7,558 nt of DNA from an uncultured Bacteroides sp. (GCF_937912035.1 NZ_CALDPF010000063.1:1-7558); one strand, 5' to 3'. Positions 1-4,006 are shown, numbered from the stretch's first letter. Numbers and translations are program-made. Notes: generated by a model not told the origin, from the sequence alone.

Positions 1-23
1 TTATACACAAGGTATTTCTGTTT

Positions 24-50
24 GGCTAGTCTTTGGGCTAGTCTTTTTTT
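24..50 (+). terminator. Intrinsic terminator at left edge
   Basis: GGCTAG (24-29) pairs with CTAGTC (38-43), with one G-U wobble, around an 8-nt loop, and seven T follow. It would end transcription entering from the left. No coding end is recognisable in the first 23 bases. Confidence 0.7.
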
Positions 51-94
51 ATTCATTTTTGCCATGAAAAATTTAACTCATATGGCACAAACAC

Positions 95-123
95 TTGTAT
101 ATTTGAAGAAATTATATTATAAT
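95..123 (+). promoter_or_regulatory. Sigma-A promoter for the 51-aa gene
   Basis: TTGTAT (95-100), a 17-bp spacer and a perfect TATAAT (118-123). Transcription would begin near 130, giving a leader of about 80 nt before the ATG at 213. The intervening DNA has no other recognisable element. Confidence 0.7.
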
Positions 124-212
124 AAGCATTTCCAATATTCGTAACCATGCGAAATAAATAAGAATGGTGAAATTATAATCCTTGCAAAATAATTATTTAA
201 GGAGGAAAACAT

Positions 213-368
213 ATGGACTTGGTCACTATATTGCTGATAATAATTGCAGTTCTTAGTGTTGCATTTATTATTGCAATTATTGGCTTAATTGCGCAACACA
301 AGAAATTACAAAAAACAAGTAGAGAATTACACTACTATAATATTTCAACAAGGTGGTCGGGCAAGTAA
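213..368 (+). CDS. Small single-pass membrane protein (51 aa)
   Basis: This is a 51-residue protein of unrecognised family. Residues 3-27 form an almost unbroken hydrophobic helix rich in Ile, Leu, Val and Ala. A basic, hydrophilic tail follows (QHKKLQKTSREL, ending RWSGK), which predicts a single membrane span with the tail in the cytoplasm. The start is set by AAGGAGG (199-205), 7 nt before the ATG. The gene has its own promoter (95-123) and terminator (376-404), so it is a one-gene unit, convergent with operon B. Short hydrophobic single-gene units can be type I toxins, small regulatory membrane proteins or phage-related proteins. Nothing here, such as a visible antisense RNA promoter, decides between them. 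Coding status is well supported; function is unknown. Confidence 0.75.
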   Translation: MDLVTILLIIIAVLSVAFIIAIIGLIAQHKKLQKTSRELHYYNISTRWSGK

Positions 369-375
369 TATTTAC

Positions 376-404
376 AAAGAGGAGTTCCAATAGGACTCCT
401 CTTT
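376..404 (+). terminator. Terminator of the 51-aa gene
   Basis: AAAGAGGAGT (376-385) pairs perfectly with ACTCCTCTTT (395-404). The downstream T-tract is weak (TTTAATCTT). The symmetric A and T flanks could also stop leftward transcription. Confidence 0.75.
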
Positions 405-456
405 AATCTTCCTTATTATTCATATATGCAATATATACAAGAATTTTATCATCAAA

Positions 457-492
457 AAATAATAGAGAGACTTAAAAATCTCTCTATTATTT
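457..492 (-). terminator. Terminator of operon B
   Basis: A perfect 14-bp stem (457-470 with 479-492) has an 8-nt loop. Read on the minus strand it runs straight into TTTTTT, giving a good intrinsic terminator 17 nt after the stop of the Cys-rich gene. With 376-404 it separates two convergent units. Confidence 0.85.
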
Positions 493-509
493 CTGGAATA
501 TGATATGAT

Positions 510-692
510 TTACGGAAGAGGTCTGTTTTTTCTTTCCTCTTCATCTTTTTGACACCGAATAATGTATCTTGAACCTTCGTAATGATGCTTGACTTGTCTT
601 TCCGGATAATACTTAACCGGACAATGTTTGACCTCGCAAACAGCACACTTCAGGTTGCTTTTTAACACCCGAAAGAAAGTCTTATCGAACAT
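510..692 (-). CDS. Cys-rich small protein, possible zinc-binding (60 aa)
   Basis: This is the last gene of operon B. The protein is soluble, strongly basic in the middle and charged at the C-terminus (QKDEEERKNRP). Cysteines at 16, 19 and 24 (CAVCEVKHC), a fourth at 47 and His at 23, 36 and 37 suggest a small metal-binding fold; that is inference from spacing only. I choose the ATG at 692 because AAGGAGG lies 6 nt upstream (699-705). A further upstream ATG at 713 would lie inside the preceding gene with no ribosome site. The preceding gene's stop codon TAA forms part of this ribosome site (TAAGGAGG), so the two genes are probably translationally coupled. The family is not recognised. Confidence 0.75.
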   Translation of the reverse strand: MFDKTFFRVLKSNLKCAVCEVKHCPVKYYPERQVKHHYEGSRYIIRCQKDEEERKNRPLP

Positions 693-703
693 TTTATTCC
701 TCC

Positions 704-847
704 TTACCAGCAATGATGTTGTCCGGTCAGCTGACCCTTAATGATTCGCAGTTCCTCCTTCTTTTCACTAAGAAGCCGGTTAAAAAATGTTCCAGTAATA
801 AGGCTTCCAACAATGACGCCACTGAGAAAAATCAATACACCTTCCAT
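704..847 (-). CDS. Small single-pass membrane protein (47 aa)
   Basis: This is a 47-residue protein beginning MEGVLIFLSGVIVG. Residues 4-22 form a Gly-containing hydrophobic helix, followed by a charged region (NRLLSEKKEELRIIKGQ) likely to be an amphipathic cytoplasmic helix. The start is supported by AAAGGGAG about 10 nt upstream. Its stop codon lies inside the ribosome site of the downstream Cys-rich gene, so it sits in operon B between the 68-aa gene and the Cys-rich gene. The plus-strand reading frames over the same DNA lack ribosome sites and look non-coding. The layout of a hydrophobic helix plus a basic helix is common in phage and accessory small proteins. No function can be assigned. 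Confidence 0.7.
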   Translation of the reverse strand: MEGVLIFLSGVIVGSLITGTFFNRLLSEKKEELRIIKGQLTGQHHCW

Positions 848-943
848 AATTTTCCAACTCCCTTTGTTCAATTTGGATTTTTCTATATTCTGTTATTGCC
901 ATATAAGTCACCCTCTTTTTTAGAAATGAGTATTTTTTATTAT

Positions 944-962
944 TTCCTCCTTTAAGACTTTT
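944..962 (-). repeat. 19-nt repeat with orphan ribosome site, copy B
   Basis: TTCCTCCTTTAAGACTTTT on the plus strand is identical at 2143-2161. On the minus strand it ends in AAAGGAGGAA, a strong ribosome-binding sequence just after the first gene of operon B. No ATG, GTG or TTG follows at usual distance in an open frame. Confidence 0.8.
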
Positions 963-967
963 TTCAT

Positions 968-1174
968 TTAGAAAAGCATTGATATTCCATCAAATAGGAC
1001 AAAGATTATAATTCCCAATACTGTACCTAAGACTATTCCATGACTAAGCCATTGTTTTGATTCTTTATCTTTATTGCTAGAGATATATGTTTTTATAACA
1101 AAGACATCCCAAAAAAGCATGCTTGCTATAGCTAGTACTCCTCCAATAGTTTGTAAAATATCCCGCATTTCCAT
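968..1174 (-). CDS. Two-helix membrane protein, first gene of operon B (68 aa)
   Basis: The protein begins MEMRDILQTIGG and has two hydrophobic segments, about residues 7-28 and 47-67. A hydrophilic, Lys-rich loop (SSNKDKESKQWLSHG) separates them, so a hairpin in the membrane with a short charged loop is expected. AAGGAGG lies 5 nt before the ATG at 1174; a second in-frame ATG two codons later is possible. Transcription would start near 1258 from the promoter at 1265-1293. The leader contains a 9-bp hairpin whose 3' arm is complementary to this ribosome site. The gene occupies the same position as the 95-aa gene of operon A but shares no sequence with it. The family is not recognised. Small size and two helices would suit a holin-like, immunity or transporter-accessory role, but nothing selects one. 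Confidence 0.75.
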   Translation of the reverse strand: MEMRDILQTIGGVLAIASMLFWDVFVIKTYISSNKDKESKQWLSHGIVLGTVLGIIIFVLFDGISMLF

Positions 1175-1175
1175 T

Positions 1176-1215
1176 TTTCCCTCCTTATAATCATTCGGAG
1201 GTTCATACCTCCGAA
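1176..1215 (-). promoter_or_regulatory. Leader hairpin with competing ribosome-site pairing, copy B
   Basis: TTCGGAGGT and ACCTCCGAA (arms 1207-1215 and 1194-1202) form a 9-bp stem with a 4-nt loop in the leader RNA. The 3' arm ACCTCC is also complementary to the ribosome site AAGGAGG that follows about 11 nt later. Two mutually exclusive foldings are therefore possible. A near-identical copy precedes the first gene of operon A. Confidence 0.6.
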
Positions 1216-1302
1216 ATGTTTTTTACTTCATTCAAAGGTATTGCAAAATAATTATTGCTTTGCCATTATGGCATATTTTTGCTTTAAAATCAACACTTTG
1301 CC
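1181..1302 (-). repeat. Duplicated promoter-leader block, copy B
   Basis: This block is closely similar to 2475-2595. Conserved parts are the ribosome site, the CGGAGG hairpin, the tract ACTTCATTCAAAGGTATTGC and the TTGATT -35 box. It covers everything from the -35 region to the ribosome site and stops at the start codons; the genes are not related. Confidence 0.85.
1265..1293 (-). promoter_or_regulatory. Promoter of operon B
   Basis: On the minus strand: TTGATT (1288-1293), 17-bp spacer, CATAAT (1265-1270). The same -35 box and spacing are kept in copy A, where the -10 box is TACAAT. The leader is about 84 nt. The -35 box lies only about 20 bp beyond the operon A terminator. Confidence 0.7.
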
Positions 1303-1312
1303 GATTTTAAAA

Positions 1313-1343
1313 CACCAGGCACGGAAAATATCCGTGCCTGGTG
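1313..1343 (-). terminator. Terminator of operon A
   Basis: A perfect 13-bp GC-rich stem (CACCAGGCACGGA, 1313-1325, with 1331-1343) has a 5-nt loop and is followed on the minus strand by TTTT. It separates operon A from the operon B promoter. Confidence 0.9.
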
Positions 1344-1402
1344 TAAAAGTCTTATTGGTTCATCAAATTGAATTTTTGTTTACTTCTTTTCTCACAAGGA
1401 CC

Positions 1403-1570
1403 TCAATCCAAATCCAATCTCGCCAACGTCTCGACAATAGCTCTCTTCTCATTTTCAACACTATTGCTTGGGAAATCCATGCGGACATACTCATCTTTTT
1501 CTTGCACATGTCTCGCCATTTTCTTCAGTTCCTTCAATACCTTGATTGCTTCTTCGTAATTAATCATCAT
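1403..1570 (-). CDS. Small charged helical protein, last gene of operon A (55 aa)
   Basis: The soluble protein begins MMINYEEAIKVLKELKKMA. Heptad-like spacing of Ile, Leu and Val with many Lys and Glu predicts a largely helical protein, perhaps a coiled coil, ending ARLDLD. Three ATG codons stand in a row (1573, 1570, 1567). AGAGAGG (1577-1583) is 3, 6 and 9 nt from them, so the second or third is the likelier start. The frame stays open further upstream to 1702, but that stretch overlaps the preceding gene in another frame and is not used. The 16-nt gap from that gene's stop contains the ribosome site. No family is recognised. Confidence 0.65.
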   Translation of the reverse strand: MMINYEEAIKVLKELKKMARHVQEKDEYVRMDFPSNSVENEKRAIVETLARLDLD

Positions 1571-1589
1571 CATTTTCCTCTCTTCAAAT

Positions 1590-1760
1590 TTATTGATTGG
1601 ATTTCTGTCCCAATGCAATTTCCATCGCTTCATAGCTTGGAAAGACAGAGTCAAATATATAGTTCTTAGAAACTTTTTCTTTTGGTTCAACATAATAACC
1701 ATTCAATGCTGATTTGCCAAAAAGAATTCTTAGGAATAGTTTTTCTATCTTTATTCTCAT
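1590..1760 (-). CDS. Small hypothetical protein (56 aa)
   Basis: The protein begins MRIKIEKLFLRILFGK and ends ALGQKSNQ. It has a basic amphipathic N-terminal helix, then a Tyr- and Pro-containing middle (NGYYVEPKEKV) and a segment IFDSVFPSYEAMEIALG that looks like a folded or interaction motif. There is no clear membrane span. The ATG at 1760 is supported by AAAGGAG about 10 nt upstream (1771-1777). The gene lies between the 85-aa and 55-aa genes, with 24 and 19 nt gaps, consistent with one transcript. It is easily missed because the longer overlapping frame of the 55-aa gene covers part of it. Natural amino-acid composition and the ribosome site support coding; function is unknown. Confidence 0.65.
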   Translation of the reverse strand: MRIKIEKLFLRILFGKSALNGYYVEPKEKVSKNYIFDSVFPSYEAMEIALGQKSNQ

Positions 1761-1784
1761 AACAGGCACGCTCCTTTGACAAAT

Positions 1785-2042
1785 TCAAGTTTGTCGGTCA
1801 TTTTCATCAGGTGTACGATGCATGATTCCGTTGATAAATTTAATATTTTCAGGACAAACGCAAGTTTCACGATTTATAATCATTGCATTACGTAAAGACC
1901 AATTGGGCATAAGTGTTTTGATAATCTCTTGTTGTTTTTTTTCGTGTTCCTGTTCTTCCTGCTCAGTTGCCCAGTTTAACCATAAGCAAAAGATAACTGC
2001 AACAATAGCAGTTCCAGCAATCAAGGAAAGTGCTAACTTCAT
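1785..2042 (-). CDS. Membrane-anchored hypothetical protein (85 aa)
   Basis: Residues 2-22 form a hydrophobic helix (LALSLIAGTAIVAVIFCLWL), an N-terminal anchor or uncleaved signal. A very charged stretch follows (ATEQEEQEHEKKQQE), probably a short coiled coil, and then a domain of about 45 residues with a CVC motif (RETCVCPENI) and a polar end (RTPDENDRQT). The two close cysteines could form a disulphide outside the cell or bind a metal; this is inference. The start at 2042 has AAAGGGATGA upstream, a moderate ribosome site. It belongs to operon A, behind the 95-aa gene and a possible 21-codon leader. No family is recognised. Confidence 0.7.
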   Translation of the reverse strand: MKLALSLIAGTAIVAVIFCLWLNWATEQEEQEHEKKQQEIIKTLMPNWSLRNAMIINRETCVCPENIKFINGIMHRTPDENDRQT

Positions 2043-2059
2043 ACTTTAATCATCCCTTT

Positions 2060-2125
2060 TTACACAACCTCACAGGTTGGCTCAGCTAAAGAGAATAACT
2101 CTTCAACAATAGTTAATGCTCGTAC
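2060..2125 (-). CDS. Possible leader peptide with non-standard start (21 aa)
   Basis: A short open frame encodes RALTIVEELFSLAEPTCEVV, ending in TAA 17 nt before the next ATG. AGAGGAG lies 8 nt before GTA at 2125, exactly where a start codon is expected, but GTA is not a normal start; ATT two codons upstream is the alternative. It could be a decayed GTG-start gene, a leader peptide or chance. Within it CAACCT and AGGTTG form a small hairpin. Confidence is low. Confidence 0.25.
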   Translation of the reverse strand, partial: VRALTIVEELFSLAEPTCEVV

Positions 2126-2142
2126 GTTAATTTCTCCTCTTA

Positions 2143-2161
2143 TTCCTCCTTTAAGACTTTT
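2143..2161 (-). repeat. 19-nt repeat with orphan ribosome site, copy A
   Basis: Identical to 944-962. It again lies just after the first gene of its operon and again places AAAGGAGGAA in the RNA with no standard start codon close behind. Confidence 0.8.
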
Positions 2162-2178
2162 AAATTTATTAATGAGAA

Positions 2179-2466
2179 TTAGTGGTTACTTACAAAATCC
2201 CATGTACCATTTTCGCCATATTTAGCCACAGGAGAATGCCTTTTTAAAATAGCAAAGCTTTCAACTCTCTTTGAACGAGCAGGTGAATAAATGGCAAACG
2301 CTTGCCCATGTTCCGTGTTGCATCTAATAATAGGACCGCTAAGTCCTGCATATGCAAGGTAATAAACTACACCTGTTTTGGTAGAACCATCACGAAACTT
2401 GAACTTTACTACCAAGCCTTTTTCAACAGCTTCCAAGTTGTCCCAATTAAAATTCCTCATTCTCAT
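2179..2466 (-). CDS. Hypothetical protein, first gene of operon A (95 aa)
   Basis: This soluble 95-residue protein begins MRMRNFNWDNLEAVEKG. Alternating hydrophobic residues with GLVVKFKFRDGSTKTGVVYY suggest a small beta-barrel (SH3- or Tudor-like) in the first half; this is inference from pattern. A basic segment (SPARSKRVESFAILKRHS) could contact nucleic acid. The start at 2466 has GGAGG 7 nt upstream; a second ATG two codons on is possible. Transcription would start near 2551, and the leader carries the same hairpin as operon B. The gene stands in the same slot as the 68-aa membrane protein of operon B but is unrelated to it. No family is recognised. Confidence 0.75.
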   Translation of the reverse strand: MRMRNFNWDNLEAVEKGLVVKFKFRDGSTKTGVVYYLAYAGLSGPIIRCNTEHGQAFAIYSPARSKRVESFAILKRHSPVAKYGENGTWDFVSNH

Positions 2467-2470
2467 TGTT

Positions 2471-2509
2471 TTTCCTCCTCATAATTATTCGGAGGCTCAT
2501 ACCTCCGAA
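2471..2509 (-). promoter_or_regulatory. Leader hairpin with competing ribosome-site pairing, copy A
   Basis: This is the same hairpin as in copy B (arms 2501-2509 and 2488-2496). The one stem difference turns a U-A pair into a U-G pair in the minus-strand RNA, whereas plus-strand RNA would have a C-A mismatch. Pairing is therefore kept only in the transcript of operon A. The CCTCC arm can also pair with GGAGG of the ribosome site. Confidence 0.6.
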
Positions 2510-2595
2510 ATGTTTTTTTACTTCATTCAAAGGTATTGCAAAAGTATTGCTTCAAGCATTGTACCATATTTTTCCTTTAAAATCAACATTTTCCC
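2475..2595 (-). repeat. Duplicated promoter-leader block, copy A
   Basis: Partner of 1181-1302 in direct orientation, about 1.3 kb away. Most differences are single substitutions, plus a 3-nt length change in the spacer between -10 box and hairpin. Confidence 0.85.
2558..2586 (-). promoter_or_regulatory. Promoter of operon A
   Basis: On the minus strand: TTGATT (2581-2586), 17-bp spacer, TACAAT (2558-2563). It is diverged from, and about 130 bp away from, the plus-strand promoter at 2712-2740. Confidence 0.75.
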
Positions 2596-2620
2596 TATTT
2601 TCAAGCTGAACTACTACATT

Positions 2621-2650
2621 ATTTGTTAATACATATAAAAGATAACAAAT
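2621..2650. repeat. Inverted repeat between divergent promoters
   Basis: ATTTGTTA (2621-2628) and TAACAAAT (2643-2650), perfect 8-bp arms 14 bp apart. It lies between the leftward promoter of operon A and the rightward promoter of the 72-aa gene. It could be a regulator site; there is no T-tract to make it a terminator. Confidence 0.4.
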
Positions 2651-2711
2651 GATAAAATTCATTGTACTGGAAAATAAAAATCAGGTTATTATGGCCCTTT
2701 AGGCTAAAATA

Positions 2712-2740
2712 TTGATTTTTAGGGTAAAATGTGATAATAT
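2712..2740 (+). promoter_or_regulatory. Promoter of the 72-aa gene
   Basis: TTGATT (2712-2717), 17-bp spacer, TAATAT (2735-2740). The leader of about 95 nt contains a two-part hairpin: ACTATG with CATAGT (2779-2784, 2808-2813) enclosing GAGC with GCTC (2785-2788, 2795-2798). Confidence 0.55.
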
Positions 2741-2842
2741 TATATGGCAATATTTTGCATAGTATCCTTATTTTTTCTACTATGGAGCAGTTTAGCTCGA
2801 AGGTCAGCATAGTAAAATGATTATTTTAAGGGAGTGAAACAA

Positions 2843-3061
2843 ATGAAATTAGGCAGAAATCAAATAAAGATTTTGTTAGAGACTTCAAAAACTGTTGCGG
2901 AAGCAGATGAAGTAATTAACAATTACTTTAATTTTGGGAGCATAAAAGAAAAAATTGCTTTTTTGAAAGGTATGTTTGATGTTCAAATTATTGGACATGA
3001 AGAAAAAGAGCCTGATGAAATGGATTATTTTTCGATGCTCGCTACAATTATTTCTGTTTGA
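2843..3061 (+). CDS. Hypothetical protein (72 aa)
   Basis: This soluble 72-residue protein begins MKLGRNQIKILLETSKTV. The first half is helical; the second half (EKIAFLKGMFDVQIIG) looks like a helix-strand unit followed by an acidic stretch (HEEKEPDEMDYF). I choose the ATG at 2843 with AAGGGAG 8 nt upstream. A GTG nine bases earlier overlaps that ribosome site and is unlikely. It has its own promoter and lies next to Tn916-like remnants, so it may have come in with that element, but it is not one of the Tn916 genes I recognise. A perfect 10-bp hairpin follows the stop (3074-3096). Coding status is good; function is unknown. Confidence 0.7.
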   Translation: MKLGRNQIKILLETSKTVAEADEVINNYFNFGSIKEKIAFLKGMFDVQIIGHEEKEPDEMDYFSMLATIISV

Positions 3062-3073
3062 GTTAACACAATC

Positions 3074-3096
3074 TATTCCAAAATTGTTTTGGAATA
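3074..3096. other. Perfect hairpin after the 72-aa gene
   Basis: TATTCCAAAA (3074-3083) and TTTTGGAATA (3087-3096) are separated by TTG. No T-tract follows on either strand, so it is at best a weak terminator. It may protect the 3' end of the mRNA or regulate the following open frame. Confidence 0.5.
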
Positions 3097-3135
3097 AAAC
3101 TATTCTGTAAGTGTACATCATGGAGGTCATTTCTA

Positions 3136-3321
3136 ATGAAAGAGTTTACTATCAATTTTAATGATCGTCGGCAAAGTGGAGTTTCAATTGTTTCTTCTCT
3201 AATTTTTCTTATTCTTTCGCCAATCATTACTCTGTCTAATGCCATTTTATATACCTCTCTACAGAAATATCTTTGTATAAGTATATTTTACATTCTCTTC
3301 AAAAAACATAACATACCGTAG
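3136..3321 (+). CDS. Possible gene start fused to foreign sequence (61 aa)
   Basis: A clear ribosome site (GGAGG, 9 nt before the ATG) starts a frame that begins MKEFTINFNDRRQSGVS. From about codon 18 the frame simply reads the antisense strand of the XRE fragment (3186-3245) and then non-coding DNA, giving an artificial hydrophobic segment. I infer that only the first 17 codons are from a real gene, cut at about 3186. The family of that gene is not recognised. Whether the remaining 61-residue product is made is unknown. Confidence 0.3.
   Translation: MKEFTINFNDRRQSGVSIVSSLIFLILSPIITLSNAILYTSLQKYLCISIFYILFKKHNIP
3186..3245 (-). pseudogene. N-terminal fragment of an XRE-family repressor
   Basis: Only about 20 codons remain: MALDRVMIGERIRKIREETI. 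The segment IGERIRKIREE is the usual first helix of XRE (Cro/CI-type) helix-turn-helix regulators. AGAGAGG lies 8 nt before the ATG at 3245, so this was a true gene start. The frame continues to 3063, but the residues after position 20 have no helix-turn-helix character and are the antisense of the plus-strand gene start. In Tn916-like elements an XRE repressor is transcribed away from the sigma-like gene, which matches the orientation here. DNA-binding function must be lost. Confidence 0.55.
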
Positions 3322-3340
3322 CAATTGAAAAATATGTACA

Positions 3341-3452
3341 TTGTCGAAGTATGGCTGATTTTGTCGAAAGGCTATTTTATAGGCTTTTACGAATTTCTTA
3401 ATTTTCAAAAACCGCTTTTTGCCAAAAAATCATCGACAAAAAACGACAAAAT
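3341..3452. promoter_or_regulatory. Cluster of phased TTGTCG boxes (Spo0A-like)
   Basis: TTGTCGAA occurs at 3341 and 3361, exactly 20 bp apart. The reverse form CGACAAA occurs at 3434 and 3444, exactly 10 bp apart, and again at 3544. The best copy, TTTGTCGAAA (3360-3369), matches the Spo0A box (TGTCGAA core). Spacing by whole helical turns suggests cooperative binding on one DNA face. A TATAAT at 3470-3475 lies 20 bp downstream of the nearest box and has no good -35 box, as in activator-dependent promoters. The binding protein is inferred, not known. Together with the inverted repeat at 3495-3566 these are the only contents of the gene-free stretch 3322-3684. Confidence 0.45.
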
Positions 3453-3494
3453 ACCAACTCAAAATTTTATATAATCCTTGCAGGGTTTGATATG

Positions 3495-3566
3495 CCTGTT
3501 TAAGTAGAACATATTTGCAAAGGATATATAGTTGATATACTTACGACAAAATTTTACTTAAACAGG
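3495..3566. repeat. 12-bp inverted repeat in sigma-gene leader
   Basis: CCTGTTTAAGTA (3495-3506) and TACTTAAACAGG (3555-3566) are perfect arms separated by 48 bp. They lie downstream of the possible -10 box, so they would be in the 5' leader RNA. The 3' arm is followed by a T-rich, not clean, tract. It could be an attenuator-like hairpin, a regulator site or a recombination site. Confidence 0.5.
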
Positions 3567-3684
3567 TTATTTCGCTCTATTTTTATATCTAAATATAATT
3601 TATATGGAAAGGAGGTTTTGTTTTCTATATGTTCCTCTTGAATAGGAATGTCAAACCCAAATATGAAATTTGGGAGGAATACTT

Positions 3685-3921
3685 ATGGAAAACAACAATC
3701 TCTATAAGCAAGAAAGATTTGATAGTTTCTTAAATAAAACTATTATACTTTCATCAAAATGTTATTTTAAAAAACAAATGCGTGTTATTAATAAAGAAAG
3801 GGCTATAGTCGATGACCAAAAATTTTCGGCTTTTTTACAAGAGTTCATTGTGCTTAATAATGTCTTTTCTAATGTTGAAAACCGTCTACAATTAAATAGT
3901 GCTTTACAATCACTGTCTGCA
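3685..3921 (+). pseudogene. Truncated sigma-70-like gene of a Tn916-like element
   Basis: The ATG at 3685 follows GGGAGG (TTTGGGAGGAATACTT). Residues 1-79 begin MENNNLYKQERFDSFLNKTI and continue with the motif ILSSKCYFKKQ, an acidic patch (IVDDQKFSAFLQEFI) and NSALQSLSA. From memory this is the N-terminal part of the small sigma-70-like proteins of Tn916-family integrative elements (Orf7 type), which are about 140 residues. The expected region-4-type helix-turn-helix half is missing. After codon 79 the frame enters a tRNA fragment on the opposite strand and ends at 3969 with 15 artificial residues (PSQTRTGGLLIKSHT). The product would lack promoter-binding ability. No int or xis gene is found downstream. 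Confidence 0.65.
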
Positions 3922-3964
3922 CCATCCCAGACTCGAACTGGGGGTCTTTTGATTAAGAGTCATA
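3918..3964 (-). tRNA. Partial tRNA-Lys(CTT), 3' part only
   Basis: Read on the minus strand this is tRNA positions 27-73: anticodon stem TATGA/TCAAA (one mismatch), loop CTCTTAA with anticodon CTT, variable loop AGACC, T-arm CCCAG-TTCGAGT-CTGGG, then ATGGTGCA. CCA is not encoded. The D-arm and 5' acceptor strand are absent; upstream sequence (CCACTACG) does not resemble them, so it cannot be a working tRNA. A tRNA 3' fragment beginning at the anticodon arm is the classic attachment core of tyrosine-integrase elements. Confidence 0.8.
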
Positions 3965-4006
3965 CGTAGTGGTAAAATCAATACTTTTGTTTTATTTCCT
4001 TACTCT

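Noticed and set aside
780..902. 40-codon minus-strand frame beginning MAITEYRKIQ
   Set aside because: It has GAGGGTGA before its ATG, but it overlaps more than 20 codons of the better-supported 47-aa gene in another frame and turns Trp/Cys-rich there. A leader role cannot be excluded.
713..955. Plus-strand open frames opposite the 47-aa gene (also 741-923)
   Set aside because: No ribosome site is present. The composition is that of an antisense frame, and the minus strand has two properly spaced genes here.
1241..1669. 142-codon plus-strand frame (and 1368-1559)
   Set aside because: It crosses the operon B promoter and the operon A terminator, has no ribosome site, and is the antisense of two minus-strand genes.
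1571..1702. Upstream extension of the 55-aa gene to a 99-codon frame
   Set aside because: It overlaps the 56-aa gene in a different frame and has no ribosome site at 1702; the inner ATG cluster has one.
2619..2810. Minus-strand frame of 63 codons
   Set aside because: No ribosome site; the composition is AT-random, and it lies in the divergent promoter region.
3922..3969. Last 15 codons of the sigma frame as true protein (PSQTRTGGLLIKSHT)
   Set aside because: They are the antisense reading of a tRNA T-arm and anticodon arm.
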